A stretch of 64,000 bases of DNA from Unio delphinus (taxonomy: Eukaryota > Mollusca > Bivalvia > Unionida > Unionidae). The stretch lies in contig JAQISU010000179.1 in assembly GCA_029339505.1 (NCBI GenBank), forward strand, positions 6,105,001-6,169,000, written 5' to 3'. Below the pieces are notes generated by a model. That model ran no database searches. It was not told where the DNA came from and saw nothing but the letters and a program-made list of their open reading frames with translations. The translations under genes were made by a program, and so were the position numbers. Below are positions 44,595-55,833 of the stretch, piece by piece; the first letter of the stretch is position 1, and every line of letters starts with the position of its first letter.

Positions 44595-45087
44595 TCTCAG
44601 AAAAGGAAAGGTGGAATGGACGGAGAAAGGAAGATTGTTAGAGCCAGATGTTTGTATCCTGATTTGAATGACAAAGTTTTGAATGGTTTTGCACCGGTCG
44701 AATGATCCAAGAAAAAGCGATAATTTTGTCAGTTGTAATGGGATATGACGATTTTACCGCAAGTAACGGATGATTGCATAAATTTCAAGTCTGACACAAT
44801 ATTAAGTGTTCTGTCCTTAGTGGAGAATCAGTTAATGTTAAGAATGAATTTGTCGAAGATTGGAACAAAAGATTGAATGATATATGTAAGAGATATGACA
44901 GCAAGGATATTTTTAATTGTGATAAAACAGTGTTTTTTTTAGACTGTTGCCAACAAGGTTGCGGGTATGAAAAAGGGGATTCATGTAAATGCTATTCACA
45001 TTTGTCAGTCACTCTAGAAAGGCCACCCTCATTTTAAAGCCACTTTCCTGCTGCAATAGGAGTGGCCTTATAGTAAGGGGACTACTG
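44595..45087 (+). mobile_element. pogo/Tigger-like DNA transposon remnant with 3' terminus
   Basis: This plus-strand remnant of a CENP-B/pogo-type transposase begins in the DNA-binding part: RMIQEKAIILSVVMGYDDF then TASNG (44703-44770 region). It continues through GESVNVKNEFVEDWNKRLND into RYDSKDIFNCDKTVFF, where the family usually has DIFNADETG. The first catalytic Asp region is therefore recognisable, with Glu and Gly replaced. The reading frame breaks in several places, and the rest of the DDE domain is deleted. The element ends in GGGGACTACTG followed by TA (45088), matching the CAGTAGTCCCC type of terminal repeat and TA target site of Tigger elements. The 5' terminus was not found. Confidence 0.75.
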
Positions 45088-45089
45088 TA

Positions 45090-47517
45090 TATATGTACTT
45101 GTATGTTTTAATGATCCAATTTTACAAAATGTGTATAATGGAGTCTCCTGCAGGTGTAAATTCTGATTTCTACCCATACTGAATTGCAAGTCCACTTGAC
45201 ACATTTTATTCCAGTGTGAAAAAATAGCAAAGTCATGCACTCCGTATATACCTACATAAGAAAATGGTCAAGAGTTCAGTGTTATGTTTTCCATATGAAA
45301 AACGCATTTGTCACAGCACAACATTTTATATTCAGGCATTAGCAATTTTTCAAACATTGCATCGATCAATGCATCCTTTGAAAATGAAACAAATGAACTG
45401 CAGCAAAATAACAACAAAAAACCCTGATGACCACTTTACATATGCATATACTATATGACTAGATACAATACACAAAGTTTAGTAACTTTAGCTGTGAGTT
45501 ATTGTGCAGAAACAGTTTTCCTTCTTTCACATTGACCTTTGCACGTTTCAACAACTATTAAAGTTATTGTGCAAAAGCCTAACAGCCTTGTGGCAGCAGT
45601 ATACAAATTGCTTAAAAAAATTAAAATCTAAATTACCCCTATCTGTATAAAAACATGAGATAATAACAGACCATGTCCATGGTAGATACCTTTGTGTTGT
45701 TTTCATCCCACAAAGCCACATTTAACCCTAGTTTGCATTACTGGGAGAAGGGCAAACAAGGAGCTTCAATAACTATGCCTCAACACTTTAAACATCAAAT
45801 CAGCATAATTGAAAAAGAGTTAAATTGGTCCAAATGATCTAATCCAGCAAATACAAGATCCTTCTTACATCATTTGCATCTCTTTTTCCTGAACAAAACT
45901 GAAGTAGAAGAAAAAAAAACAAGGTCCAGATGACTGTATCTAGACAACTATACACCTCATTACATGACTATTGCTGAATTTGCACTAAAAGCAACATGTT
46001 CACAGACATAGCTGTTGGTGGCACTGCTGTAATTCTGCATTAAGGAGTATTCAATACCAAGAGGAGAAAAAAAAGTACAAAAAATGTATGCAAGGTTGTA
46101 CTGAACAAAATGTTTACTATGTAAGAGCAGTACCTGGAAGGCTGCAGCCATAAGGCATATTAATCCAGTCAATGAATGAATCTTTTAAAACTTTCGTCAT
46201 TTGGGTATCCTAGTGAAACGTTTGATCTGTAATAACAATTGAATATTTAAATATATTTCTTGCCTGCATACACGTAGCTGGTAAAGTTGTTACACAATGT
46301 TAGAGGATAAATCTTCATGAAACAAAATTAATTGCTACCCTTCTTCATCAATTGTTATAGCATAGGGATTCACAATTGCCTTGTTGTTTTTTTTTTATAG
46401 CATATTCCATTACCCACCCCATACTTACCCTCACCAGCAGTGACCCAGACATTAAAATGAAGTATCTGTCACATACATGACATGTCTTTTCCTATGATCA
46501 GATATATTCACTTTGGTCAAATGTCATTAAAAAATGTCACTATATGCAATTGCTGTATTTTTACCTGTCTCCCTCCCTTAGAGGGAGGAAGGAATGACAC
46601 CCCTCTTGCTCAAAGTCATCCACACATGGGCAAGATAATTAATAAGTTGTGTGGATTTCCAAACAGCCATTAGAATGAAGGTGCAGTAACAGGTGGATTG
46701 ACAGACAGACAGACAGAGGAAGGATAATAATATGTCTATATTTTTTAATATATAAAAAGCATGGGAATAATAATTGGTATTTCCCTTAATGGGAAATTGG
46801 GATACTGAGCTTTAGTTGTTGGGAGACCCCTGAGATTATAAGATCTATCATTAAAATCAATATAGCCATTTCCTCTTTAAGTTGAAAATAGCTTTCAGAA
46901 ATCATGATGATCTACATACAACCAGCAATATCCCACATTATTTGGCAGGTGAAGTCTGGTGGAATGTTGACAAAATATCCAAAGAGTGTGTCACTACCAC
47001 CCAAAAAGTGAAGTCCAATGTGGCATCAGAGCAAAGATGAGAACAGTAAAGATCAGCAATATACTTGATGTTTAGTACCCACCAACCTCAATTAGTCACA
47101 AAATTACTACATGTTAATAGTGAGAAAATCGGTCCTATATATCATTCCTTTACAGATGATACTTATCTAATGTGATTGTGTAGCCATTTTCAGACAATGT
47201 CATGACAATAATATGAGTTTCACCATATTAGGCTACTACCACAGAAATAATACAGGAATGGCAATAAGCACACTTCTGTGTTTACAGTCACAATACATCC
47301 AAAAATATACTCTATATTTCCATTTATCTGATACTGAACACAGTTTAGGTTGTGGTCATGTCGGTCAGAATATTTAGAAACCTGGGTCTTTTTTCTACTG
47401 TGGATATTCCTATGGTGTTCTTTTAGGTCTCAGTTTGTACAATACTATGTCTAGACTTACTGCATTGGATGAGAGACAAACGTATCGAGTCTGAGACAGA
47501 ACAAGATCATAACAATA
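45090..47517. other. Non-coding, no supported gene
   Basis: No recognised exon or repeat family. A weak exon-like minus-strand segment near 46146-46206 was considered and not called. Confidence 0.35.
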
Positions 47518-47725
47518 ACATCTTATCATGCTATATTTTTCCTGGTATCTCCATCACGCAAAATTGGATGTATCAACAATGGCTCAGTGGTTGGTAAGCA
47601 TGCAGAACTCCTGACAGAAATACATCTTATCATGCTATATTTTTCCTGGTATCTTCATCACGCAAAATTGGATGTATCAACAATGGCTCAGTGGTTGGTA
47701 AGCATGCAGAACTCCTGACAGAAAT
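47518..47725. repeat. 104-bp tandem duplication overlapping a tRNA-like head
   Basis: Copies 47518-47621 and 47622-47725 each start ACATCTTATCATGCTATATT and end CTCCTGACAGAAAT. Only one difference was noticed (TCTCC versus TCTTC), so it is recent. The duplicated part includes the first half of the tRNA-like sequence that continues to the right. Confidence 0.93.
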
Positions 47726-47867
47726 GGTTTAGCTTTGAATCCTACCAATGGACCAGCCTAAGTCAACTAATCTGGTGTGTCCTTGGGTAAGGTACTTTAC
47801 TACAATTTCCTTTTCATTAAATAACCTATGTTGCTGTGCTGATAAACACCACACCAAACTGGATGGG
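47677..47867 (+). mobile_element. tRNA-derived SINE, family B
   Basis: A tRNA-like head (box A-like TGGCTCAGTGGTTGG near 47683, box B-like GCTTTGAATCC near 47732) is followed by GTCCTTGGGTAAGGTACTTTA, a motif common after the tRNA region in several metazoan SINE families. The body differs from the family A SINEs. It directly precedes a family A copy. Confidence 0.65.
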
Positions 47868-48190
47868 AATGCAATGGTGGCCTGACTGGTTAGAACGTCT
47901 GCCTCTGATGCAGCAGGTTGAAGATTTGAACCCTGTAGTTTGTGTCATACCAAAAACCTAAAAAAAAATGTTAGTAACAGCTGCCTTGCTATGTGCTCAG
48001 TATGAAGAGGTTAGTGTTAGGACTGGTCATCCTGGGGTGGGGATAATGTGACTGGATAGGACATGATGCTACATGTCTGCAGGATGATATCCCAGTGTTA
48101 GACATCTCTATAAACTGCCACACTGCAGATATCATAGTGATATAACTGAAAATATTTAAAAGCTATGTTAAAAATCTAAATACCACATAC
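47868..48190 (+). mobile_element. tRNA-derived SINE, family A copy 2
   Basis: Box A (TGGCCTGACTGG, 47878-47889) and box B (GATTTGAACCC, about 47922-47933) are followed by the family body: GAAGAGGTTAGTGTTAGGAC, GGATAATGTGACTG, ATGTCTGCAGGATGAT, CACTGCAGATATC, then a GTTAAAAATC tail. It lies on the plus strand, directly after the family B SINE. Confidence 0.87.
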
Positions 48191-48295
48191 ACAAATACAC
48201 ATGCTTAAAAAATTTTTGTTTCCATATAAACGAAAGGACTTTGTTCATAACTGAAAAAATCTATGATTTAAAGATAGCTGGGGTTTTCTTTATAC

Positions 48296-48550
48296 CTCAG
48301 ATGTGCTTGATAACAAGCAAAATCTGTGTGTCCAATATGACATGGGTTCCCTGCCTTTACTGTTTCCTCGTCTTGGATTTGGGAACCTTCAACCAGTTCT
48401 GTACGGAGCAAATATATTCCACAAGTTTTCATTAACCTCTGAATTAGGTCTCGAGACACCTGTAGTACTTGTTGCACATGGGACTGTGGTAGACAATGCA
48501 TCAGCAGCCTTCCTCAACAAGTCTGCTGCAAGCTGCTGATTGCTCATCAT
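48296..48550 (-). pseudogene. Exon-like segment with an in-frame TGA, similar to a WTHxFCL protein family
   Basis: Minus strand. A TTATTTTTAG acceptor lies immediately before ATG at 48550, and a GAG|GTATAA donor follows 48296, giving 255 nt (85 codons) in one frame. It encodes MMSNQQLAADLLRKAADALS, then VNENLWNIFAPYRTG, TGA at codon 54 (48391-48389), then FPNPRRGNSKGREPMSYWTH and RFCLLSSTSE. From memory, the arrangement L(F)xPY...WTHxFxCL recurs at the N-terminus of many uncharacterised invertebrate proteins, some with HECT-like domains. The TGA could come from a CGA codon by a single C-to-T change. No later exon was found downstream on the minus strand, so this is a pseudogene, an isolated duplicated exon, or a real exon with an allelic stop or sequencing error. 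Confidence 0.42.
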
Positions 48551-49695
48551 CTAAAAATAAAGCAGCAATAAACTGGATATATTATTGGTAAAAAGGTCAA
48601 CAAAATAATGTCCAAAAATAACTATTTGCTTTTGGGTAAAAACTTAAATGCAAGGAACCCTATACAAAATCATCAGCTACAATTTATTGTACTAATTAGA
48701 TTGCATATTGTTTGATTTACTTGTAAACATTAATTGTATCACAACTTTAGTATATGGACTACTTGGGTAGTGAATACTGATTTAATTATTGATATATGAT
48801 TATACTACACCAGTGCATGAAATATTAGACTACCTTAAAAGGAATAGAATGCTTTTATTCAATGTCAAGAACCAAAAGCACAATAACTTTCATTGCTGTG
48901 GGTGATTAGGTTATTGGCTTAAACATTTCTTACATTTTTAATTTTCAATTCTGGGGTATTTAACATTAAACCATTATCTGTTCAAATGAAATAATTTCAA
49001 CTTTAAAACATAATTTGAACTGTTTTGGGGTGTTTTCAAGAGCGCTTGAGACATCTTAGTGTGATTAGTTACTCTCCTAATTCCCCTGCCAGCTGACCCG
49101 CTGACAAGCTCTTTATTTAGGCAGTGAGCTGTACAGAGGCTCATTACAAAGAAATTACATTTCCAACAATGAATAGAGGCTTGGGGTGTGTTTGTTCTAA
49201 TCTATACTTTATGAGGTACTGATGTTATCTGGATGTTATTTTTGCCGGCGCATATGTACATTAGTATCACAGAAAAAGATTTACTTCTGTGAGGTGTATT
49301 AAACTGGGCGACATACTAAATGATCTTAACGACCCAGGGTCATCTGGTGGCATGATTTACCCAAATACTCCAGAAAAAAAACATGTGAAACATTTCCTAC
49401 TAAATACATTTTTAATTCATTGTCAAGTTAAATTCTGGGTCATATTAAATATGTTAAATGACTACAGCTCTTTTCATCGGTTGTCACATGAGTTCGCACT
49501 TGTCCCAAGATAAAAAATTCTTGAAAATCGCACGTATCGGAAGCCGTAACTTTAGTTTGGTACAACGTAGAAAAGTCAATGATGGATTGATGAATAGAAC
49601 AATATCTCAGGAGTAAAACAAGCCAATGATAATTGTCTTGTGATTTTAAATACGGAAATAGCAGAAAGAAAATGGAGGGTCGGCGGTGTAACCTA
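48551..49695. other. Non-coding, nothing recognised
   Basis: No supported gene or repeat. Confidence 0.35.
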
Positions 49696-49780
49696 GGTTT
49701 ACATGTAAGACATAGCACATGTTGATTTTGTTTAGACGCACAAAACATAAATATCAGCTTCAGGTCTTACATGTGTAAGT
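49696..49780. repeat. Hairpin-forming element, GTAAGAC/GTCTTAC type, copy 1
   Basis: Left arm TTACATGTAAGAC and right arm GTCTTACATGTGTAAG enclose about 50 bp. The internal sequence shares its left part with 51070-51115 and its right part with 51757-51805. Confidence 0.65.
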
Positions 49781-50011
49781 ATTTGGATGTTACGTACCTT
49801 CTCTTTTTATATAGCATGATAGAGTGGGTCCAATGTCAGAATGGGTATTTTTGTCTCTCTGTATGATTTTGTTCCTTTAGATTATTTAATTTTTTTTCCA
49901 CCTCAAGCTTCGTCGAGCAATTGTGATAAGATAACTTATAGACAATTCGGCCCAACTATGCGATAGTTGTATAAAGATATTTTTTCATACAGCAAGTAGA
50001 TACTAAGATTG

Positions 50012-50103
50012 TATGTATGTATGTATGTATGTATGTATGTATGTATGTATGTATGTATGTATGTATGTATGTATGTATGTATGTATGTATGTATGTATGT
50101 ATG
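50012..50103. repeat. (GTAT)n microsatellite
   Basis: About 23 GTAT units, followed by a short GA tract. Confidence 0.97.
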
Positions 50104-51150
50104 TGTGTGAGAGAAAGAGAGAGAGAGAGAGAGAAAAAAAACATAAACTAACATATATTGCACTTTCTAATTAAAATATTTCAATACAGCTACTTTTTAT
50201 GCTCAAGAAAAATATATGCATCTACACAACGGCATTCTGAATTTAAGTCGTTTGGTCAAATTATCTATATTGATTTATGAAATAATAATACTTACCAGAT
50301 AATATTCTACAGAATACGTTTACATTTTTCTAAGAGTAGTGACACCGTACACGAGATATTATACTAATATTTTATATTAGACTTCAGATTGTAACACTGC
50401 TTCATATATCAGACACTCAATTGCACATAGCTTCATAAAATAGAAGCGATGTATCGTTACAAATTGGCGACAAGAGTAGAGGCCATGCATAGCTCTTGAA
50501 AATACTAATCCTACTTTGAGAGGGATACTTAAAAGGCTTTCTTACCTTTTAATGAATACTTACTTGTTGAAAACGATTACAGATTTAATGAAGTCTCTTG
50601 TCATATGTATCTAATACATACATTATATGTTTGGAGTGACTGAAAAGGCATACACGTTGTAAACTATTGCGTTTATATTTTGAATCAGAAACTGTTATGA
50701 TTAGAATGGTATTAATTTGACAACTTAAAATGTTTTTGGTGTTTATAATATTCATTATCAATTTAAATGAAATTTAAAATATGAAAAATTTTGGTAAAGA
50801 TGCATTTTATGTTGTGCACATTTATCTGTCTTTTTCGTAACATAGCAAACACAATAATGTTCTGAATTAAATTTATGTAAAATTATCGCAAAATACCTAA
50901 TTATGCAATTTTTAACCATTTTCTCTGTATAATTTTAGTTGTAATAGGTTCAAATACGAGAAGATATCTTGTAAGGTATGTATTTTGCTTCAGAATTAAG
51001 TTTTTGAGCTGAATCGACTTTCTTCCACAGAGATATTATGCATCTCATTTGTGTCTACGTAACTCCTAGTCCTACCCGTAAGACGTATCACATGTTGATC
51101 TTGATTTTAGTGCTACGTCTTACGAGCCGAATGACGCCATAGTGTAGTTA

Positions 51151-51175
51151 GTTCCGATGTCGTCGACATCGGAAC
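51151..51175. repeat. Perfect 12-bp inverted repeat with 1-bp centre
   Basis: Arms GTTCCGATGTCG and CGACATCGGAAC flank a single T. Confidence 0.95.
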
Positions 51176-51370
51176 GATAAATCAAAGTTTCAGGAATATC
51201 GAACATACTTGGCAACCTATATAGACACTCTTCCACTAATATATGTTTAATTAATTATACTTACTGCGCTGTTTTTATCCAAATGGAATCAATAGTTGAC
51301 ACTTGCAAACGGACGCATTTTTTGTTCAGTTGACATACATTTGAATTTGTGCTGAAATGCGACAGTTGTC

Positions 51371-51522
51371 GAGGTATGCCGAAGTATGTTTAAGTTAGGT
51401 TCTAATCGGAAAATAATTTTTGAACGAAACGAAATATTGCTTGCTGTTTGTTAAAACCCATTTGATAATTTCGTTTCGTGAAAATAAAACAGCTTTATTG
51501 AAACTTACTTCGGCATTCCTCA
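51371..51522. repeat. Nested inverted repeat (long hairpin)
   Basis: Outer arms GAGGTATGCCGAAGTATGTT (51371) and AAACTTACTTCGGCATTCCT (51501) pair with few mismatches. Inner arms ACGAAACGAAAT (51424-51435) and ATTTCGTTTCGT (51468-51479) pair perfectly. Confidence 0.88.
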
Positions 51523-52132
51523 GCCACCATGCCATTGAAACGTGTTTCAAAGGAACATGAAAAATAAGTTCATTTCCTAGTGTCAGAGTTAGAGTCGATC
51601 ACGATCAAGACAGCAAAGTAAGTATATCAATAACTCTTAAATATGTGGATAAATGTTGATACTTATTGCCAAGTATGTGATAAACATGAAAATTTCACCT
51701 CTTATTCTCTGTTCAGTATATTTAAAAACACTACACAGCGCTGCTCTTTAGGCAGTAAGACCCAGACGCGAGCAAACATAAATATCAGCGTCGGGGCTTA
51801 CATTGTAGGACTACGTAACTCCCAAAGCACCACGTCCATCTCTACTACATGTATACTTCTTTTATTTTTTCTTCACAGTAATATTTGGCTTTGGGACGTT
51901 TTTTTCTAAAGATATCATAAAGCTCCTAGCCATTATAACTTCGGAAAACATTTATCTTGTTCACCAAATGTTTCAAATTTTATTCAAAAACATATTATAT
52001 AAGAATTGTCAACATATATGTTGAAAATAAGTACTTGTTAAAACTATTGTCTGTTGTGTTTTAAAATTTGGTGGAATTATCTTTCGAGTTGGGCCGAATT
52101 GTCTTATTTTCGGTCCTAGTTGGTCCGAATTT

Positions 52133-52216
52133 AGACCAGCATGTTGGTCTCTAAGAATTTTTTTTTTTTTGACTTGACGGCTTTTAAAAAAGGCTTAGAG
52201 ACCAACTAGCTGGTCT
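52133..52216. repeat. 23-bp inverted repeat, stem-loop
   Basis: Left arm 52133-52155 (AGACCAGCATGTTGGTCTCT...) and right arm 52194-52216 pair with two mismatches across a 38-bp T-rich loop. The inner 12 bp (TTGGTCTCTAAG) are perfect. Confidence 0.9.
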
Positions 52217-52532
52217 AGGCCGTATTGACCAATAGCCGATAACACTAAGTTACTAAGACCACCCTGCTGTTGTGATGGTATTTTTGTTTTCTTAAGGTAT
52301 CATAAAATCACTTAGAGCTTCGATAAAGCATATGGTTTTATAGAACAATTAAAAATTCGTCGCTACCTTATACCTAAAAAGACGAGACTGAAAGAATTAA
52401 AAGGTTGTTTTTTTCACACGTAGATCTGTCTATTAGGTTTTTTTCCGCACAAAATTAGTGCCGTAAAGCAATCTAAATTCCCCCGGGGAGCATTTGTTTT
52501 TTTCATTGAGGAAAAACTTGGAAATTTAGAGC

Positions 52533-53095
52533 GCCGCCTGTTGTCATAATGCCATGTAGTATCCCATTATGACAACAGATGGCGACACGAGTTGGAAAAG
52601 AAAGATGATCATGAGAAAATTAGATTGTTGCAAGGCCAACTCTAAATGAAATCAGGAGTTGGAATGATGTAATTTGTAATGTGGCAAGTTTATATAAATA
52701 GAATATACAACTCGTAATAACTGACATAGCATTTGCCATGCGACAAACTACGGTATGAAGTTAGCGTTTGGCAAAAAGCAAGATACAATGACGCAGAAGG
52801 AAAGTAGATCTAAGCACTTGCAACTAGCCCTTTACCGTTTGCATCAATGAAGAAAACAATACACATGGATGGAATTAGAAATGTAGCACTTGCAAGCAGC
52901 CATTTACAATAATGCAGAAGGAAAGTAGTACTTGCAAGTTACCACGTACAGTTTGCATCAATAAAGATAACAATATACATGGATAGAATTATGAAAGTAG
53001 CTCTTGCAAACAGCAATTTACAATAATGCATCTAGGAAGATTACAAAATACATGCATAGAATTATGGCGGTAATCCCCCTCCATACAATTCAACT
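52533..53095 (+). repeat. Long inverted-repeat family, right copy
   Basis: It matches the reverse complement of 38766-39243. It begins CGCCTGTTGTCATAATG and shortly after carries the inverted CATTATGACAACAGATGGCG, so the left end itself can fold. The core is two tandem sub-repeats (CTTGCAAGCAGCCATTTACA, GCAGAAGGAAAGTAG). It ends GGCGGTAATCCCCCTCCAT. Confidence 0.82.
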
Positions 53096-54381
53096 CATCG
53101 CTGTATTGAATGTATTTCAATTAGTGCAAATCCTGAACAAGTGATCAAAGCGACAACAGTCTTTATTTCGTTTCCTATAAACGTCAGAAGGTGCAACTAA
53201 CATTACGTTAGTGAAAAACGTTTGAAGAACCCTTTCAAATGACATTACCGATTATTATGATATTTTTACGCTGAATAACTGCAACATGTTCCACTTTAAA
53301 ATGGTACCATAGTGCAAAAATGTTTAAACCAAGATTTTGACATGGAGAATATAGGATATATCTCGTTTTGGTTCAGTGACTGTTATGGAGAAGTACTGAA
53401 ATGGAACCACTTTCTTATATAATTATATCAAAAGTGACTGAGAATTATTGATGTGGCAATTAATACGACCTAAGCAAATGTTGTACTTGATTTACCAAGA
53501 ATGCCTTTGTAAGTAGCATGAATACTTTGTTAAAAGGACGGAGCCAATGCTCTTACAATTATTTTATTTATTCGACAGAATAAAAAATGATTAACATGTA
53601 AGGATTACAAAACATTTTTTATTTACAGGGTGTAAACTATATCAGCACTTTACAGAAAACAAAATATTGTTTTGGAAGCACAAGACACAGTCAAATTAGT
53701 TGAATAAATTTATGCAGATCACGCTTGTTTATGTTTTGGTTTTGTAAGCACGCATACTAATTCATTACATGGATAATATATTACAAATATAACAGATTAC
53801 ACAGATAATAGATTACATCGACAAGGACATATATTATATAATGTTAAACAATGAATTAACAAGTAGATAGGCAAACATCAAAATCGTAGAAGTTTACAGT
53901 ATACATATGTTTGTGTATGGCGATTAGGTAAATATTCAGTATTAAATAATATTTATAATGTATACAAATACAATTTTAAAAGAGGCACTGTAAAACCACT
54001 TATGTGATAAATTCGATATTGTTGACGAAGGGTGTGTTGTCAGGAATAAAGTTCGAGATCTCTACACGATGTAATAAACTTGGTGCATTTCAGCACAAAG
54101 ATTGTGTTATAATTGGCTTTAAAATAGTCAGAAATCAGCAACAAAATAATTACTTTAAAAATGAAATGAGAAGCTTCTAAATACATGTACGTATGAACTA
54201 AGCTGATACGGTGCATATTCAACAAATATGATCTAAAGACTATATAAACTGGTATATGAGATAATAGACAATTAGAGGGAAATAAGAAACAAATACGAAG
54301 CTGTCTTTCCAGTTGTGCTGGTTCCACGTAGCAGTCCTATCCATCTACTGGCCCTATCCACCCCATCTGGACAATTTCCCT

Positions 54382-54385
<4 letters not shown>
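53096..54385. other. Non-coding, nothing recognised
   Basis: No supported gene or repeat. Confidence 0.35.

Positions 54386-54413
<28 letters not shown>
54386..54413. repeat. (AC)n microsatellite
   Basis: Fourteen CA units. Confidence 0.95.
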
Positions 54414-54415
<2 letters not shown>

Positions 54416-54699
54416 TAGCAAGATACCAAGAACTCAGGTATGTGATCCCACACCGAGGATATTTCTTTTCTGCTGGCTGTAAACTTATAGTAACGTTTGA
54501 TGTACGAAGGAGGGTACTGTGTACTTAATTCCAATGAATGTGAAATTTTGCAATGCACGCGAAGACATACGTACGTACTATTTTATATTCAGGAAACATA
54601 ACTAGCGAATACAAAATGGAAATTGTAAATAATGTCACGTCATGAACAACTGGGACTCCCATTATCTTGTCGGATGAAAAACAAAACAAGAAAAATTAT

Positions 54700-54895
54700 T
54701 AAGTCGTAAATGAACAGTTCAGACTCGGATATTTAAGTGCAATCCGACGTAATTGTGGTTTGTTTGTTCAACCCAGACGCATCTTTAACCATTTACAGAA
54801 TCAAAGGACAACCACGTAAATGATTATCTCTTCTCTAGGTAATACATCATTTTTAATTGCTAATTGTTGATACATACAGCAATATGGCAGCCAAA
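54700..54895 (+). repeat. Diverged relative of part of spacer S
   Basis: Blocks such as TGCAATCCGACGTAATTGTG, ATGATTATCTCTTC, and CATACAGCAA occur in the same order as at about 56065-56240, with many differences. This indicates that part of the spacer in the MITE array belongs to an older repeated sequence. Confidence 0.5.
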
Positions 54896-55646
54896 TGACT
54901 CCATATAGTTCATAAAAGCGTTTAGACGGAATCACGTTTCGGGTTTTTGTAAACACGCTAATGTAGCGAAACATGTATTAATGTGGGTGGGCGTAAATTT
55001 ATACTATCAACAAAATGTTTAGATGACGCCAAACTATTACACAAAATCTGAATCATCATAATATTTATCGAATATGTAATATATGTTATCTTTGTTTAAC
55101 GGTACATCATGGTAGACCAGAAAATCTTTGTACGAATATAACGAAGTACCGATGCATACAAAGTATGCAATAATATTTTAACAAAAACAGACTACAGACA
55201 TCAATGACATCACGGACATGTTCACAAAGAGAAACAAAACTATGAATACAAAACTAAGGACACACAGTTATTAAGAAACAAACTGGCATATGCGCAATGA
55301 GGACATGATTACACATCTAATCTGAATAATCAATACAAAAAATAGGACACAATATCAGCAAACATATGGAGACCGTGGACATTCATATAATTTCAAGATA
55401 CTGTTACATAATTGATAAATAAACTAAACGCAAATCAGGCTTTCTGTTAGTTTCTATATTTGTGATTAAGAATTTGATTTTGCTTATAGTGCTTTATTCA
55501 AAATAGCCAGATTTTGTGATGGCATATACAATGAATTGCCTGGATGCTCATCGTCCAGGTAAAATGGGCAGAATATCGTCTGCTAGCGACCATATCGGGA
55601 AGCATCTTTTAACAAAGAGCATAGAGTATTCGAAAAAAGGTAAATA

Positions 55647-55833
55647 CAGTCGACCCCAGTAAACTGCACACCCTCGGGCCCGTCACGAGATCGTGCTGTT
55701 AACCGGAGTGTGCAGTTAACCGGAGTACGATACAGTACATTTTTAAGCATTGGGAAAAATCAGGACCGGCGTGATTACATGCAGTTATCTGGAGTTTGCA
55801 GTTAACCGATGTGCAGTTAAGTGGAGTCGACTG
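55647..55833. mobile_element. pogo-type MITE, copy A
   Basis: A 187-bp element flanked by TA on both sides. The left terminus is CAGTCGACCCCAGTAAACTG. The right terminus is its near inverse (CAGTTAAGTGGAGTCGACTG). The terminal repeats are about 24 bp with three mismatches. The interior has repeated GTGCAGTTAACCGGAGT motifs. TA target sites and CAGT...ACTG ends fit the pogo/Tigger group of Tc1/mariner-like elements. It is non-coding, so mobilisation would need a transposase supplied elsewhere. Confidence 0.9.

Larger units (their letters stand above)
51052..51835. mobile_element. Possible composite MITE or hairpin cluster
   Basis: It is bounded by related CTACGTAACTCC motifs (51055-51066 and 51812-51823). 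Each lies beside a GTAAGAC...GTCTTAC or GTAAGAC...GGCTTAC stem-loop. Inside are a perfect 12-bp inverted repeat (51151-51175) and a nested hairpin (51371-51522). No coding sequence was recognised. The single-element interpretation is inference; the individual hairpins are visible. Confidence 0.4.

Noticed and set aside
46146..46206. Possible minus-strand exon encoding DSFIDWINMPYGCSLP, with a GTACTG donor
   Set aside because: It would suit a missing exon downstream of 48296, but the acceptor choice forces a stop in one frame and no family match was recalled.
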